41,122 bases of DNA, taken from an uncultured Methanomassiliicoccales archaeon. Its GTDB lineage: Archaea; Thermoplasmatota; Thermoplasmata; Methanomassiliicoccales; Methanomethylophilaceae. The stretch lies in the NCBI GenBank assembly GCA_934702355.1, contig CAKUXX010000014.1:1-41122 (forward strand), written 5' to 3'. A program made the translations under genes and the position numbers. Positions 17,700 through 24,873 of the stretch are shown here, piece after piece. The notes beneath the pieces were generated by a model, which did no database searches, was not told where the DNA came from, and worked only from the letters and a program-made list of their open reading frames with translations. How positions within the stretch are numbered: position 1 is the first letter of the stretch; each line of letters starts with the position of its first letter.

Positions 17700-18716
17700 T
17701 CAAAGGTATCCAGATTTCTGGAGTGCCATGAGGTCTTCGGTGGAGAGCTTGTCTCCTGCCTTGAAGCGCTCGAAGATCTCCTTAGCTTCCTTCTTGCCCT
17801 CATTGTCCGACTTCTTCTTGCGGACAGAGTTCTTCTTGCTGCGGAAGTTGGAGGCATCCTTGTCCATCTCGTGAACGGACTTGATCTGCTCGATGTGCTT
17901 CTTGTGCTCCTCATCGGCGGCCTGCTTGCACTCGACGAACTTGGCCTGAGCTGCATCGGCTTCCTTTCTGAGCCTGTCTGCCTGCTCGTAGAATCCGATC
18001 ATCTTGTCGTGTGCTGCCTGGGCCCTCTCGGCGTAGTCTGCTACCTGGTGGTGGTAGACCTCGGCCTCGGCCTTGGCTGCCCTGAGCTGATCGACAAGGT
18101 CTTTGATCTCATCGTTCTGCTCGTAGACCTTCTCCCTCTCCTCGATCTGCTTGGCAAGGACGGAGATCTGCTTGATGATCTCGTTCTCTTTGTCCTTTCC
18201 GAGGGGCTTGGTCATCTGGGTGTACTCAAGATCCTGGAGCTGTTTCTTCAACTGCTTGACGGGAACCTCGTTCTTCTCGTCGGATTTCTCATTCCTGTAG
18301 GGGGCGAGCTGCTCTTTCAGGGCGGTGACCTTCTGGTTCCACTCGTCCCTGAGCTCTTTTGTCTCCCTTACTTTCTGGTTGAGCGAGTCGCGCTCCTCCC
18401 TGCACTTTCCGGCCTCATCGACGAGAGCCCTGACCTGGCCGTTGAGGGCGTCCCTCTTGGCCTTCCACTCTTTGGTCTGGTTGTTGAGCTCGTCCCTGAG
18501 TTTCCTGTGCTTTTCGGCATCCTCATTGACAATGTCGCGCTTCTCCTCAAGGGCCGTGATGGTCTCCTCGGAAACGCTTGCAGTCTCCTCGCAAGAGACG
18601 GCATCCATCGTTTCCTCTGTTACCTGCACTGCCTCCTGCTCTTTCTGAGAATCCTGCTGCTGAACTTCCTCCACAAAATCTTCCATAAATCCACACTCAA
18701 TATTCGACTCGGTCAT
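17700..18716 (-). CDS. Archaeal coiled-coil protein (COG1340-like)
   Basis: 338 residues, almost entirely long charged coiled coil (about 60-300; for example EKRDIVNEDAEKHRKLRDEL). The C-terminal motif AKEIFERFKAGDKLSTEDLMALQKSGYL is characteristic of this archaeal family. Function is unknown. An acidic, Gln-rich N-terminus of about 50 residues precedes the coil. A second Met at residue 11 (18686) is an alternative start. A TATA-like CTTATAAAC near 18757-18768 on the minus strand suits the longer form. Confidence 0.8.
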   Translation of the reverse strand: MTESNIECGFMEDFVEEVQQQDSQKEQEAVQVTEETMDAVSCEETASVSEETITALEEKRDIVNEDAEKHRKLRDELNNQTKEWKAKRDALNGQVRALVDEAGKCREERDSLNQKVRETKELRDEWNQKVTALKEQLAPYRNEKSDEKNEVPVKQLKKQLQDLEYTQMTKPLGKDKENEIIKQISVLAKQIEEREKVYEQNDEIKDLVDQLRAAKAEAEVYHHQVADYAERAQAAHDKMIGFYEQADRLRKEADAAQAKFVECKQAADEEHKKHIEQIKSVHEMDKDASNFRSKKNSVRKKKSDNEGKKEAKEIFERFKAGDKLSTEDLMALQKSGYL

Positions 18717-18902
18717 GAGCTACAGAGCATGACCCACTCTAGATTGGTCTATCAAGACCTTGTTTATAAGAATTTCCGTTCCTCGTTCCGAAGAGCCCGT
18801 ACTATACGCGTAAACGACTGAAGATTGGAAGTAGAGAACAGATGCCGATCGGACATCCTGAAGGACAATTCTGCCCGGAGACGATCGAATCCGGGTAATC
18901 CC

Positions 18903-18910
18903 TTATATAT
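18903..18910 (+). promoter_or_regulatory. TATA box of purB
   Basis: TTATATAT is centred about 32 bases before the purB ATG at 18938, predicting a leader of only a few bases. Confidence 0.6.
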
Positions 18911-18937
18911 TGTCAACCAATCGCGAGGTCGATCAAT

Positions 18938-20305
18938 ATGAGCAATGTCTGTCCCCTCGATTACCGCTACGGACGCGCCGATATGAAGGCAGTCTTCAGC
19001 GAAGAGAACCGCATCCTGAACCAGATGCTGGTAGAAGCCGCCCTTGCACGCGCACATGCGTCGCTCGGAACGATATCCCAGGAAGCCGCCGACGAGATTA
19101 CGAGAGTCGCCAGCCTGGACATCGTCAGCGTGGACAGGATAAAGGAGATCGAGAAGGACACCCGCCACGACCTCATGGCGATGGTCAAGGCCATGACCGA
19201 GAAGTGCAACGGGGACGCCGGGAAGTACGTCCACCTCGGCGCCACATCCAATGATATAGTCGACACGGCCACCGCCCTTCAGATAAAGGCGGCGATGGAG
19301 ATCATCATGGAGGATGTCGACAACATGATCTACACCTTCGCAAAGATCGCAAAGAGGGAGAGGGACACCCTCGAGATCGGAAGGACACATGCACAGTTCG
19401 CAATCCCGATCACATTCGGATTCAAGATCGCCGGATACATCGCAGAGATGCTCAGGCACAAGGAGAGGCTCGAGGAGGCCATGCCCAGGGTGTGCGCAGG
19501 GAAGATGGCGGGCGCCGTCGGTACCGGAGCCGCCCTCGGAAAGAACTTCTTCGAGATCCAGAGGAGGGTCATGAAGGACCTCGAGCTCACATACGAGCCT
19601 GCGGCCACACAGGTCGTCGGACGCGACAGGTACACCGAGGCGATCTGCCTTATGGCAAACATAGCCACCTCTCTTGAGAGATACGGTACCGAGGTCAGGA
19701 ACCTCCAGAGGTCCGAGATCGGGGAAGCCGCCGAGTTCTTCGATGTGGAGAAGCAGGTCGGTTCGTCCACCATGGCCCAGAAGAGGAACCCCATGAACTC
19801 CGAGAACGTCTGCGGACTCGCACGCGTCATCCGCGGATTCGTCACACCCACCTTCGAAAGCCAGGTCCTCTGGCACGAGAGGGACCTGTCCAACTCTTCC
19901 ACCGAGAGGTTCACGCTCCCCCATGTCTTCATCCTGCTGGACGAGATCCTCAAGAAGATGACATGGGTCTTCGACGGACTCGAGGTCCGCCGCGACAGGA
20001 TGCTCGAGGTCATCGAATCCTCCAAGGGACTCGTCATGGCCGAGCCCCTCATGATGAAGCTCACCGAGAAGGGCATCGGCAGACAGGACGCCCACGAGAT
20101 CATCCGCAGCTCCGCCATGGTCGCTGAGGACACGGGCAGGCACCTCCGGGACATCCTCATGGAGAGGGAGGACCTGAAGGGAATCCTCTCGGAACAGGAG
20201 ATCATCGACACAATGAACCCCGCCAACTACGTCGGAGGCGCCAGGGAGATCGTGGACAAGATGGTCGCTGCCGCAGAGGATGCGGTCGGCAGAAAGGTGG
20301 AATGA
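18938..20305 (+). CDS. purB: Adenylosuccinate lyase
   Basis: 455 residues, fumarase/aspartase superfamily. It cleaves adenylosuccinate and SAICAR, two steps of purine synthesis. Landmarks: YGRADMKAVF at the start, HLGATSNDIVDTATALQ, GRTHAQFAIP with the catalytic His, and the signature GSSTMAQKRNPMNSENVCG. Length is normal. A two-base gap separates its stop from the small membrane protein ATG. Confidence 0.96.
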   Translation: MSNVCPLDYRYGRADMKAVFSEENRILNQMLVEAALARAHASLGTISQEAADEITRVASLDIVSVDRIKEIEKDTRHDLMAMVKAMTEKCNGDAGKYVHLGATSNDIVDTATALQIKAAMEIIMEDVDNMIYTFAKIAKRERDTLEIGRTHAQFAIPITFGFKIAGYIAEMLRHKERLEEAMPRVCAGKMAGAVGTGAALGKNFFEIQRRVMKDLELTYEPAATQVVGRDRYTEAICLMANIATSLERYGTEVRNLQRSEIGEAAEFFDVEKQVGSSTMAQKRNPMNSENVCGLARVIRGFVTPTFESQVLWHERDLSNSSTERFTLPHVFILLDEILKKMTWVFDGLEVRRDRMLEVIESSKGLVMAEPLMMKLTEKGIGRQDAHEIIRSSAMVAEDTGRHLRDILMEREDLKGILSEQEIIDTMNPANYVGGAREIVDKMVAAAEDAVGRKVE

Positions 20306-20306
20306 G

Positions 20307-20483
20307 ATGAGAAGCACTGTGAAGCAATGCCTGGTGATAGGGGCCCTTGTCGGCTTCTTCCTGGGGTTGTTCTTCTATCACGAGAGCAACAATGTCCTCT
20401 GCTTCATCCTCATACCCGTTGCAGCTGTGATGGCGGCGGCCACGCAGTTCATCCCGGCCCCTTCCGACGAAGAGGACGAGTGA
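20307..20483 (+). CDS. Small membrane protein, unknown
   Basis: 58 residues beginning MRSTVKQCLVIGALVGFFLG. It has two closely spaced hydrophobic helices (about 7-24 and 29-47) and an acidic tail (PSDEEDE). It starts just after the purB stop, so it is likely translationally coupled. No family recognised. Confidence 0.6.
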   Translation: MRSTVKQCLVIGALVGFFLGLFFYHESNNVLCFILIPVAAVMAAATQFIPAPSDEEDE

Positions 20484-20489
20484 TATGCA

Positions 20490-20516
20490 GAGGCCGGCGG
20501 GATTTCTGCCGGCCTC
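20490..20516 (+). terminator. GC-rich hairpin ending the purB transcript
   Basis: GAGGCCGGC (20490-20498) and GCCGGCCTC (20508-20516) form a perfect 9-bp stem with a nine-base loop, seven bases after the small ORF. There is no T run. It marks the border to the AT-rich island that follows. Confidence 0.5.
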
Positions 20517-20640
20517 CTGCATCGATCCCACCGAAACGATTTCACATTTCTCATCCAAAATTGGTAGTCGCCCTCGGTTGAACTTCAGATTGCAAAAGTC
20601 GCCGAAACAGGGTGTTTCTGACATGATTTTCATCATTTTT

Positions 20641-20657
20641 TGATACATTTTGTATCA
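20641..20657. repeat. Upstream copy of a 17-bp palindrome
   Basis: TGATACATTTTGTATCA has perfect 7-bp arms around TTT. An identical copy lies 107 bases further on, in front of the AAA15/TOPRIM pair. The pairing suggests two binding sites for one dimeric regulator. Confidence 0.75.
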
Positions 20658-20723
20658 AACCTTGTCAAAACGGGGTCTAAACGGGTATAACTACTTAAAA
20701 ATTAGTTTTTACCATTAAATTTG

Positions 20724-20732
20724 TATAAAATA
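20724..20732 (+). promoter_or_regulatory. TATA box of the AAA15/TOPRIM operon
   Basis: TATAAAATA lies in an extremely AT-rich stretch. A start 25 bases on falls near 20753, inside the second palindrome, which would let a repressor block initiation. Confidence 0.55.
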
Positions 20733-20747
20733 ATTAATAAGTTAAAT

Positions 20748-20764
20748 TGATACATTTTGTATCA
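20748..20764. promoter_or_regulatory. Downstream palindrome, putative operator
   Basis: The second identical TGATACATTTTGTATCA ends 24 bases before the ATPase ATG and overlaps the predicted transcription start. No HTH regulator gene is adjacent, so the binding protein is unknown. Confidence 0.65.
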
Positions 20765-20788
20765 TAATTGAAACAAAAGTGATGCGGC

Positions 20789-22156
20789 ATGTTCAAAGAA
20801 ATAGTACTCGATAACTTCCTCTCATTCAATCATCTGAGATTCGATATGACCGGAAAGAATGATACTCCGCTGAATCATCTGATGATCTATGGGGAAAATG
20901 GTTCAGGTAAAACGAATCTCATCGAGTCCATAGTATTCCTGAAAGAATCCATCACCACAATGATACTGAATGAGATCATGTCCTCTTTGGTACAGGAAAA
21001 GAAAGATGACGGCCAATGTACGGATGATAGCATAGCACTGCAGATAGAATCCATACGCCGTGACATGATCCGCTTCAACTCCAGGAATCTAGACATATCA
21101 TTATTCTCCCGCCCAAGATTCATGATCGGATCGACTGGGGAGATGAGCGTCAGATACCGCATCCAAGTGTCTGATATGCCTTTTGAATACACGATGTCAT
21201 TCGATAGAGAAGGATATCTGATCAAAGAGGCGCTAAAAAGCATAATATCCAAAAATATGGGTGTGCTTTTTTCGATATCTGCAGTTGATGGACTGCCGAC
21301 ATTCCATTACAATAACGGACTTTTCATCTCCACAGAATACCGTAAGGAAGTGGAAGAGGCTGTAATGAAATACTGGGGAAAACACACCTTATTGTCTATT
21401 TTCAACAGGGAGTTCATATCCAAAAACCGCGGCTACATGGATTCGGTTCTGAGAACAGACATCTGTGCACTTGTCGAAATGATATCATCCACGGTCACAA
21501 ACGTACCATCTCCATCCGGAACCCCTATGCTGACCAGAGGGTTCGGCCTCAATCTCATCGGAGGAATTGCCCCACGGGACAGCGAAAGGATACTCCGTGC
21601 ATACGAAAAGGCCTTGTCCAAATTCTTCACAAGACTTTATTCCGATGTAGTCGACGCCTCATACAGGATGACCGAATGCAACGGATCCCTGTCATATGAG
21701 CTGTTCTTCGAGAAGAGAATAGCCGGCGTTATCAGGGAGATCCCCTGCAGGCTCGAATCCGCAGGTACAAAACTGCTGATAGCCCTCTTCCCATCCTTCA
21801 TCGGATGTGCCGAGGGGCAAACCGCATTCATCGATGAAATGGACAGCGGGGTACATGACAAGCTCATCTTCGACTTGATGCAACAGATACTTCCGGACCT
21901 CAAAGGACAACTGGTAGTCACCACACACAACACATCACTGTTGGAATTCCTGCCTCCTGCCAATGCATTCGTTCTGAATGTGGATTCTGAAGGTTTCAAA
22001 GCCATCTATCCATTCTCCGATGTTGTCAGGACACAGAAGAACAACAACAATCGCAACAGATACCTCCAGGGTCAGTTCGACGGAGTCCCGATCATCGGAT
22101 ATATAGGACTCTCGGAAATCGCATCTGCTTTCCATGATGAAGTGATGGAACTATGA
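20789..22156 (+). CDS. AAA15-family ATPase (RloA/OLD-like), probable defence protein
   Basis: 455 residues, an SMC/ABC-like AAA15 ATPase. Walker A is GENGSGKTN near residue 40, Walker B is TAFIDEMDSGVHD near 350, and the switch His is in TTHNTSLLEF near 390. The insert between is variable, as in COG1106 proteins. Such ATPases pair with TOPRIM or RloB-like effectors in anti-phage systems (PARIS AriA, RloAB and OLD-like pairs are the precedents). The gene overlaps its partner by four bases (ATGA). Base composition is clearly richer in A and T than the housekeeping neighbours, which suggests transfer. It was probably acquired as an island. Confidence 0.85.
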   Translation: MFKEIVLDNFLSFNHLRFDMTGKNDTPLNHLMIYGENGSGKTNLIESIVFLKESITTMILNEIMSSLVQEKKDDGQCTDDSIALQIESIRRDMIRFNSRNLDISLFSRPRFMIGSTGEMSVRYRIQVSDMPFEYTMSFDREGYLIKEALKSIISKNMGVLFSISAVDGLPTFHYNNGLFISTEYRKEVEEAVMKYWGKHTLLSIFNREFISKNRGYMDSVLRTDICALVEMISSTVTNVPSPSGTPMLTRGFGLNLIGGIAPRDSERILRAYEKALSKFFTRLYSDVVDASYRMTECNGSLSYELFFEKRIAGVIREIPCRLESAGTKLLIALFPSFIGCAEGQTAFIDEMDSGVHDKLIFDLMQQILPDLKGQLVVTTHNTSLLEFLPPANAFVLNVDSEGFKAIYPFSDVVRTQKNNNNRNRYLQGQFDGVPIIGYIGLSEIASAFHDEVMEL

Positions 22157-22698
22157 CGCTTCCAAACTCGATCGTGGTATGTCATGGTGCCTCGGAATAC
22201 ATTCTGGCAAGAACCCTGTCTGCAAGATTGAGGGTTCCACTGGAATACTATCTCAGGAACAATGGTCATGAAACAATTGCCATGAGCTCACTCCCGGATG
22301 TCCTCTCATCCGATCCATTTGACAGCATCATGAGCCTGCACAAGAAATACCCTGCATTAGAGTATAAACGCGGAGGGTCGATGCCGAATTTGAACATCAT
22401 TACAATCATGGATGTCGATGGAGATAGAAGAAGTAAAAACTCATACATCACAGGCGAAATGTTCCGCAATTGCCCGTTGGGAAAACATGTGGTCCCGATT
22501 ATAAATGATGAGAACTTGGAAAACGTGATGGAAGATATCGGATATCCCAAAGTTGTGGATAAGGTATCATCGTACACTAAAATGGTAATCGAACCAAATG
22601 ATTTTCTGAACAGATTGAGAAAATGCGAGAAAACGAATATGGAACGCCTGGTCGAAATACTGATGAGTTCATGCCCTTCTTATCAAGGCCGGCTGTAA
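22153..22698 (+). CDS. TOPRIM/RloB-like partner of the AAA15 ATPase
   Basis: 181 residues, starting inside the ATPase stop. An N-terminal strand ends in VVCHGASEY, where the Glu fits the TOPRIM/RloB catalytic Glu (usual form VCEGxSE). IITIMDVDGDRR at about residue 80-90 supplies a DxD-type metal site. These features suggest a metal-dependent nuclease fold, with the ATPase as sensor. It is shorter than PARIS AriB, so I do not equate it with that system. Stop TAA. Confidence 0.65.
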   Translation: MTLPNSIVVCHGASEYILARTLSARLRVPLEYYLRNNGHETIAMSSLPDVLSSDPFDSIMSLHKKYPALEYKRGGSMPNLNIITIMDVDGDRRSKNSYITGEMFRNCPLGKHVVPIINDENLENVMEDIGYPKVVDKVSSYTKMVIEPNDFLNRLRKCEKTNMERLVEILMSSCPSYQGRL

Positions 22699-22760
22699 TT
22701 GAAATAGAAGTGACCGCAAACCCACAATAACATCTTCGGACCGGACCCTGACCGATTAGG

Positions 22761-22786
22761 AAAAGGGGCCTTAGCCCCTAGTTTTT
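22761..22786. terminator. Bidirectional terminator
   Basis: GGGGC (22765-22769) pairs with GCCCC (22774-22778), flanked by AAAA on the left and GTTTTT on the right. It lies between the convergent TOPRIM and PNPOx genes and can act on both strands. Confidence 0.65.
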
Positions 22787-23190
22787 CAATCCAATCTCTT
22801 TCCGGCGTGGTCACCGGGTGTGACGTAGTACACATCCGTGACCTTCATCTTCACCAGACTCTTGGCGGGGAAGGTCTCCTTCTTCGAGTGTGCGAATGCC
22901 ACCGCCTTCTCGTAATCCGGGCCGGATGTCTCGATGGTCACATCCCCCTTGACCTGCCAGGACTCTTTGGACTCGCGGTTCCATATGTAGAATGCGGCAC
23001 GGGGGTTCTCCTTCAGATTCTCGAGGGTCTTGCAGAGATAGTTGTCCACAAGCCAAATGCATCCGTCGTCGGCAACGAAGATCATGCCCACGGGAACGAC
23101 GTTCGGGACACCGTCTTTGGAAGCGGTGGCGAACGATATGGGCATCATGGACTTCATTGCATTGATCATCTCATCTGTAAGAGCTGCCAT
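22786..23190 (-). CDS. Pyridoxamine 5'-phosphate oxidase-like flavoprotein
   Basis: 134 residues, a split-barrel FMN-binding fold. PISFATASKDGVPNVVPVGMIFVADDGCIWLVDNYLCKTLENLKENPRAAFYIW is the typical core. Members reduce or bind flavins; this short type is not the vitamin B6 enzyme itself. I chose MAALTDEMINAMKS at 23190; a TTG 39 bases upstream is possible. A TATA-like tract near 23250-23260 is shared with the divergent MFS gene. Confidence 0.85.
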   Translation of the reverse strand: MAALTDEMINAMKSMMPISFATASKDGVPNVVPVGMIFVADDGCIWLVDNYLCKTLENLKENPRAAFYIWNRESKESWQVKGDVTIETSGPDYEKAVAFAHSKKETFPAKSLVKMKVTDVYYVTPGDHAGKRLD

Positions 23191-23252
23191 GCAGGGAGAA
23201 TCCGCATCGTGATATATCAAGACAGGCAATGGGTTCTCGAAGGATGGATATG

Positions 23253-23260
23253 CTTATAAT
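23253..23260. promoter_or_regulatory. TATA box between PNPOx and MFS genes
   Basis: CTTATAAT lies about 26 bases before the MFS ATG at 23282, predicting a leaderless mRNA. The same AT tract could serve the minus-strand PNPOx gene. Confidence 0.45.
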
Positions 23261-23281
23261 GCTCCTCTTGTTGGATGTGGT

Positions 23282-24469
23282 ATGGGCAGCGACCGCATCT
23301 TCACAAAGAACTTCATCCTGGATACAGGGATATCGTTCTGTTGCTGCCTCAACTACTTCACGCTTCTGATCAACATAACCGGATTCTCTGCCGCCATGTT
23401 CGGCGCTTCCTCCGCGGAAGGCGGACTGGCCGCGGGGATATACGTCATCGGTGGCCTCCTGTCCAGGATATTCCTGGGGAAGTACATCGAACTGGTCGGG
23501 CGCAAGAGGATGCTGCTGATAGGTCTGACGATAGCGATCGTGATGTCGGCATCCTACTTCTTCGTCTCATCCATGATGATGCTGTTCATCATAAGGTTCC
23601 TCCACGGAACGGCATACGGCATAAGCAGCACGTGCACCAACGACATCGTCGCGAAGATCCTCCCGGCATCCCGCCGCGGAGAGGGACTCGGATACTTCCT
23701 GCTGAGTGTCACCGCCGCATCCGCGGTCGGACCCCTGATAGGAATGGAGCTCGGAAGGACCGGCAACTACGACACCGTTTTCGCAGTCGGACTCATGATG
23801 TACAGCGTCGCGATGGTGCTCGCACTGCTCATGAAGGTCCCGGAGGAATCCCTTACCGAGGAGCAGCGCTCCGACGCGAAGAGCTTCAGCCTCCGCAACA
23901 TGGTGCAGCTCTCCGCCATACCGCTCGCATCGGTCTGCATGGTGTTCTATTTCGCCTACTCCGGAGTCCTGACGTTCATATCCTCCTATTCCGAGGACAT
24001 AGGACTTGTGGAGGCCGCCACGTTCTTCTACGTCGCCATATCCCTGGGGACCCTGATCTCCAGACTCACCACCGGCAGGATATTCGATAACAGAGGCCCG
24101 AACATTGTGATGATTCCGGGTTACATCGCATTCGTGGTCGGGATGACCGCATTCTCGCAGGCGCAGTCCCCGATCGTTCTGCTCGGTTCCGGATTCATAA
24201 TCGGATACGGCATATCGATCATCTACTCCATCGGACAGGCCATCGTTGTCTCGGAGAGTCCCGCCCACAGGTACGGGGTCACGACATCCACGTATGCGGC
24301 CATAGTCGATCTCGGAAGCGGCCTGGGCCCGTCCGTCCTGGGACTCCTGCTCGCATTCTCCGGATTCAGATCGATGTACCTCGTTTGTGCGATGATAGGT
24401 ATCGTGAGCTTCCTCATGTACTGGGCCATCGAAGGGAGGAAGAGGAGAAGCGGCCCGAAATCCGCATAA
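23282..24469 (+). CDS. Major facilitator superfamily exporter
   Basis: 395 residues with twelve predicted membrane helices in two halves. The MFS loop 2-3 motif is visible as GKYIELVGRKRMLLIG. FLHGTAYGISSTCTNDIVAKILPASRRGEGLGYF resembles drug and metallophore efflux members. The substrate cannot be read from sequence. The start is set by the promoter spacing and family N-terminus. Stop TAA. Confidence 0.85.
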   Translation: MGSDRIFTKNFILDTGISFCCCLNYFTLLINITGFSAAMFGASSAEGGLAAGIYVIGGLLSRIFLGKYIELVGRKRMLLIGLTIAIVMSASYFFVSSMMMLFIIRFLHGTAYGISSTCTNDIVAKILPASRRGEGLGYFLLSVTAASAVGPLIGMELGRTGNYDTVFAVGLMMYSVAMVLALLMKVPEESLTEEQRSDAKSFSLRNMVQLSAIPLASVCMVFYFAYSGVLTFISSYSEDIGLVEAATFFYVAISLGTLISRLTTGRIFDNRGPNIVMIPGYIAFVVGMTAFSQAQSPIVLLGSGFIIGYGISIIYSIGQAIVVSESPAHRYGVTTSTYAAIVDLGSGLGPSVLGLLLAFSGFRSMYLVCAMIGIVSFLMYWAIEGRKRRSGPKSA

Positions 24470-24477
24470 TGATGGAT

Positions 24478-24813
24478 TCATTCAGGCGGATCGAGGACGA
24501 TGTCGTTGCTGTGGACCCTGGAGCACAAGGTCTTCGACAGCACCCCAGCCTCCTTCCAGGCGGCGTTCATCACGCCCACGGGACATAGGCAGGTGGCGGA
24601 GAGGGCATGACGCACCTCGGGATCGTGTATCCTGCTGGTGCACATGTCGATAAGGTCGTCATCGGTTATCACCTTCAGATTCTCGGCGTACTCCTGCACA
24701 TTGGGACAATCCGATTCTATGGATACGTCGTAATCCCCGTCATCCCTTTTGGAGACCGTGATCCTGTGGACATGGCTGCATGTCCTCATGTTGACGATAA
24801 CAGTTGAAGGCAT
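24478..24813 (-). CDS. Small cysteine-containing conserved protein (DUF6951-like)
   Basis: 111 residues. The pattern of an early Cys (MRTCSHVHRI), IESDCPNVQEYAENL and CLCPVGVMNAAWKEAGVL resembles a small family seen in methanogens and anaerobic bacteria, which I recall as DUF6951; the name should be checked. Conserved Cys residues suggest metal or cluster binding. It is the last gene of a minus-strand run after the RG-repeat gene. Confidence 0.6.
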   Translation of the reverse strand: MPSTVIVNMRTCSHVHRITVSKRDDGDYDVSIESDCPNVQEYAENLKVITDDDLIDMCTSRIHDPEVRHALSATCLCPVGVMNAAWKEAGVLSKTLCSRVHSNDIVLDPPE

Positions 24814-24873
24814 CTGATCACCGCGTAATGCTCCGCGATGATCGGATGCCTGTAGAATGATGAAATAGGTTTC

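Noticed and set aside
18764..20317. 517-residue minus-strand open frame over purB
   Set aside because: It is the complement of purB, which has full family signatures; the shadow has none.
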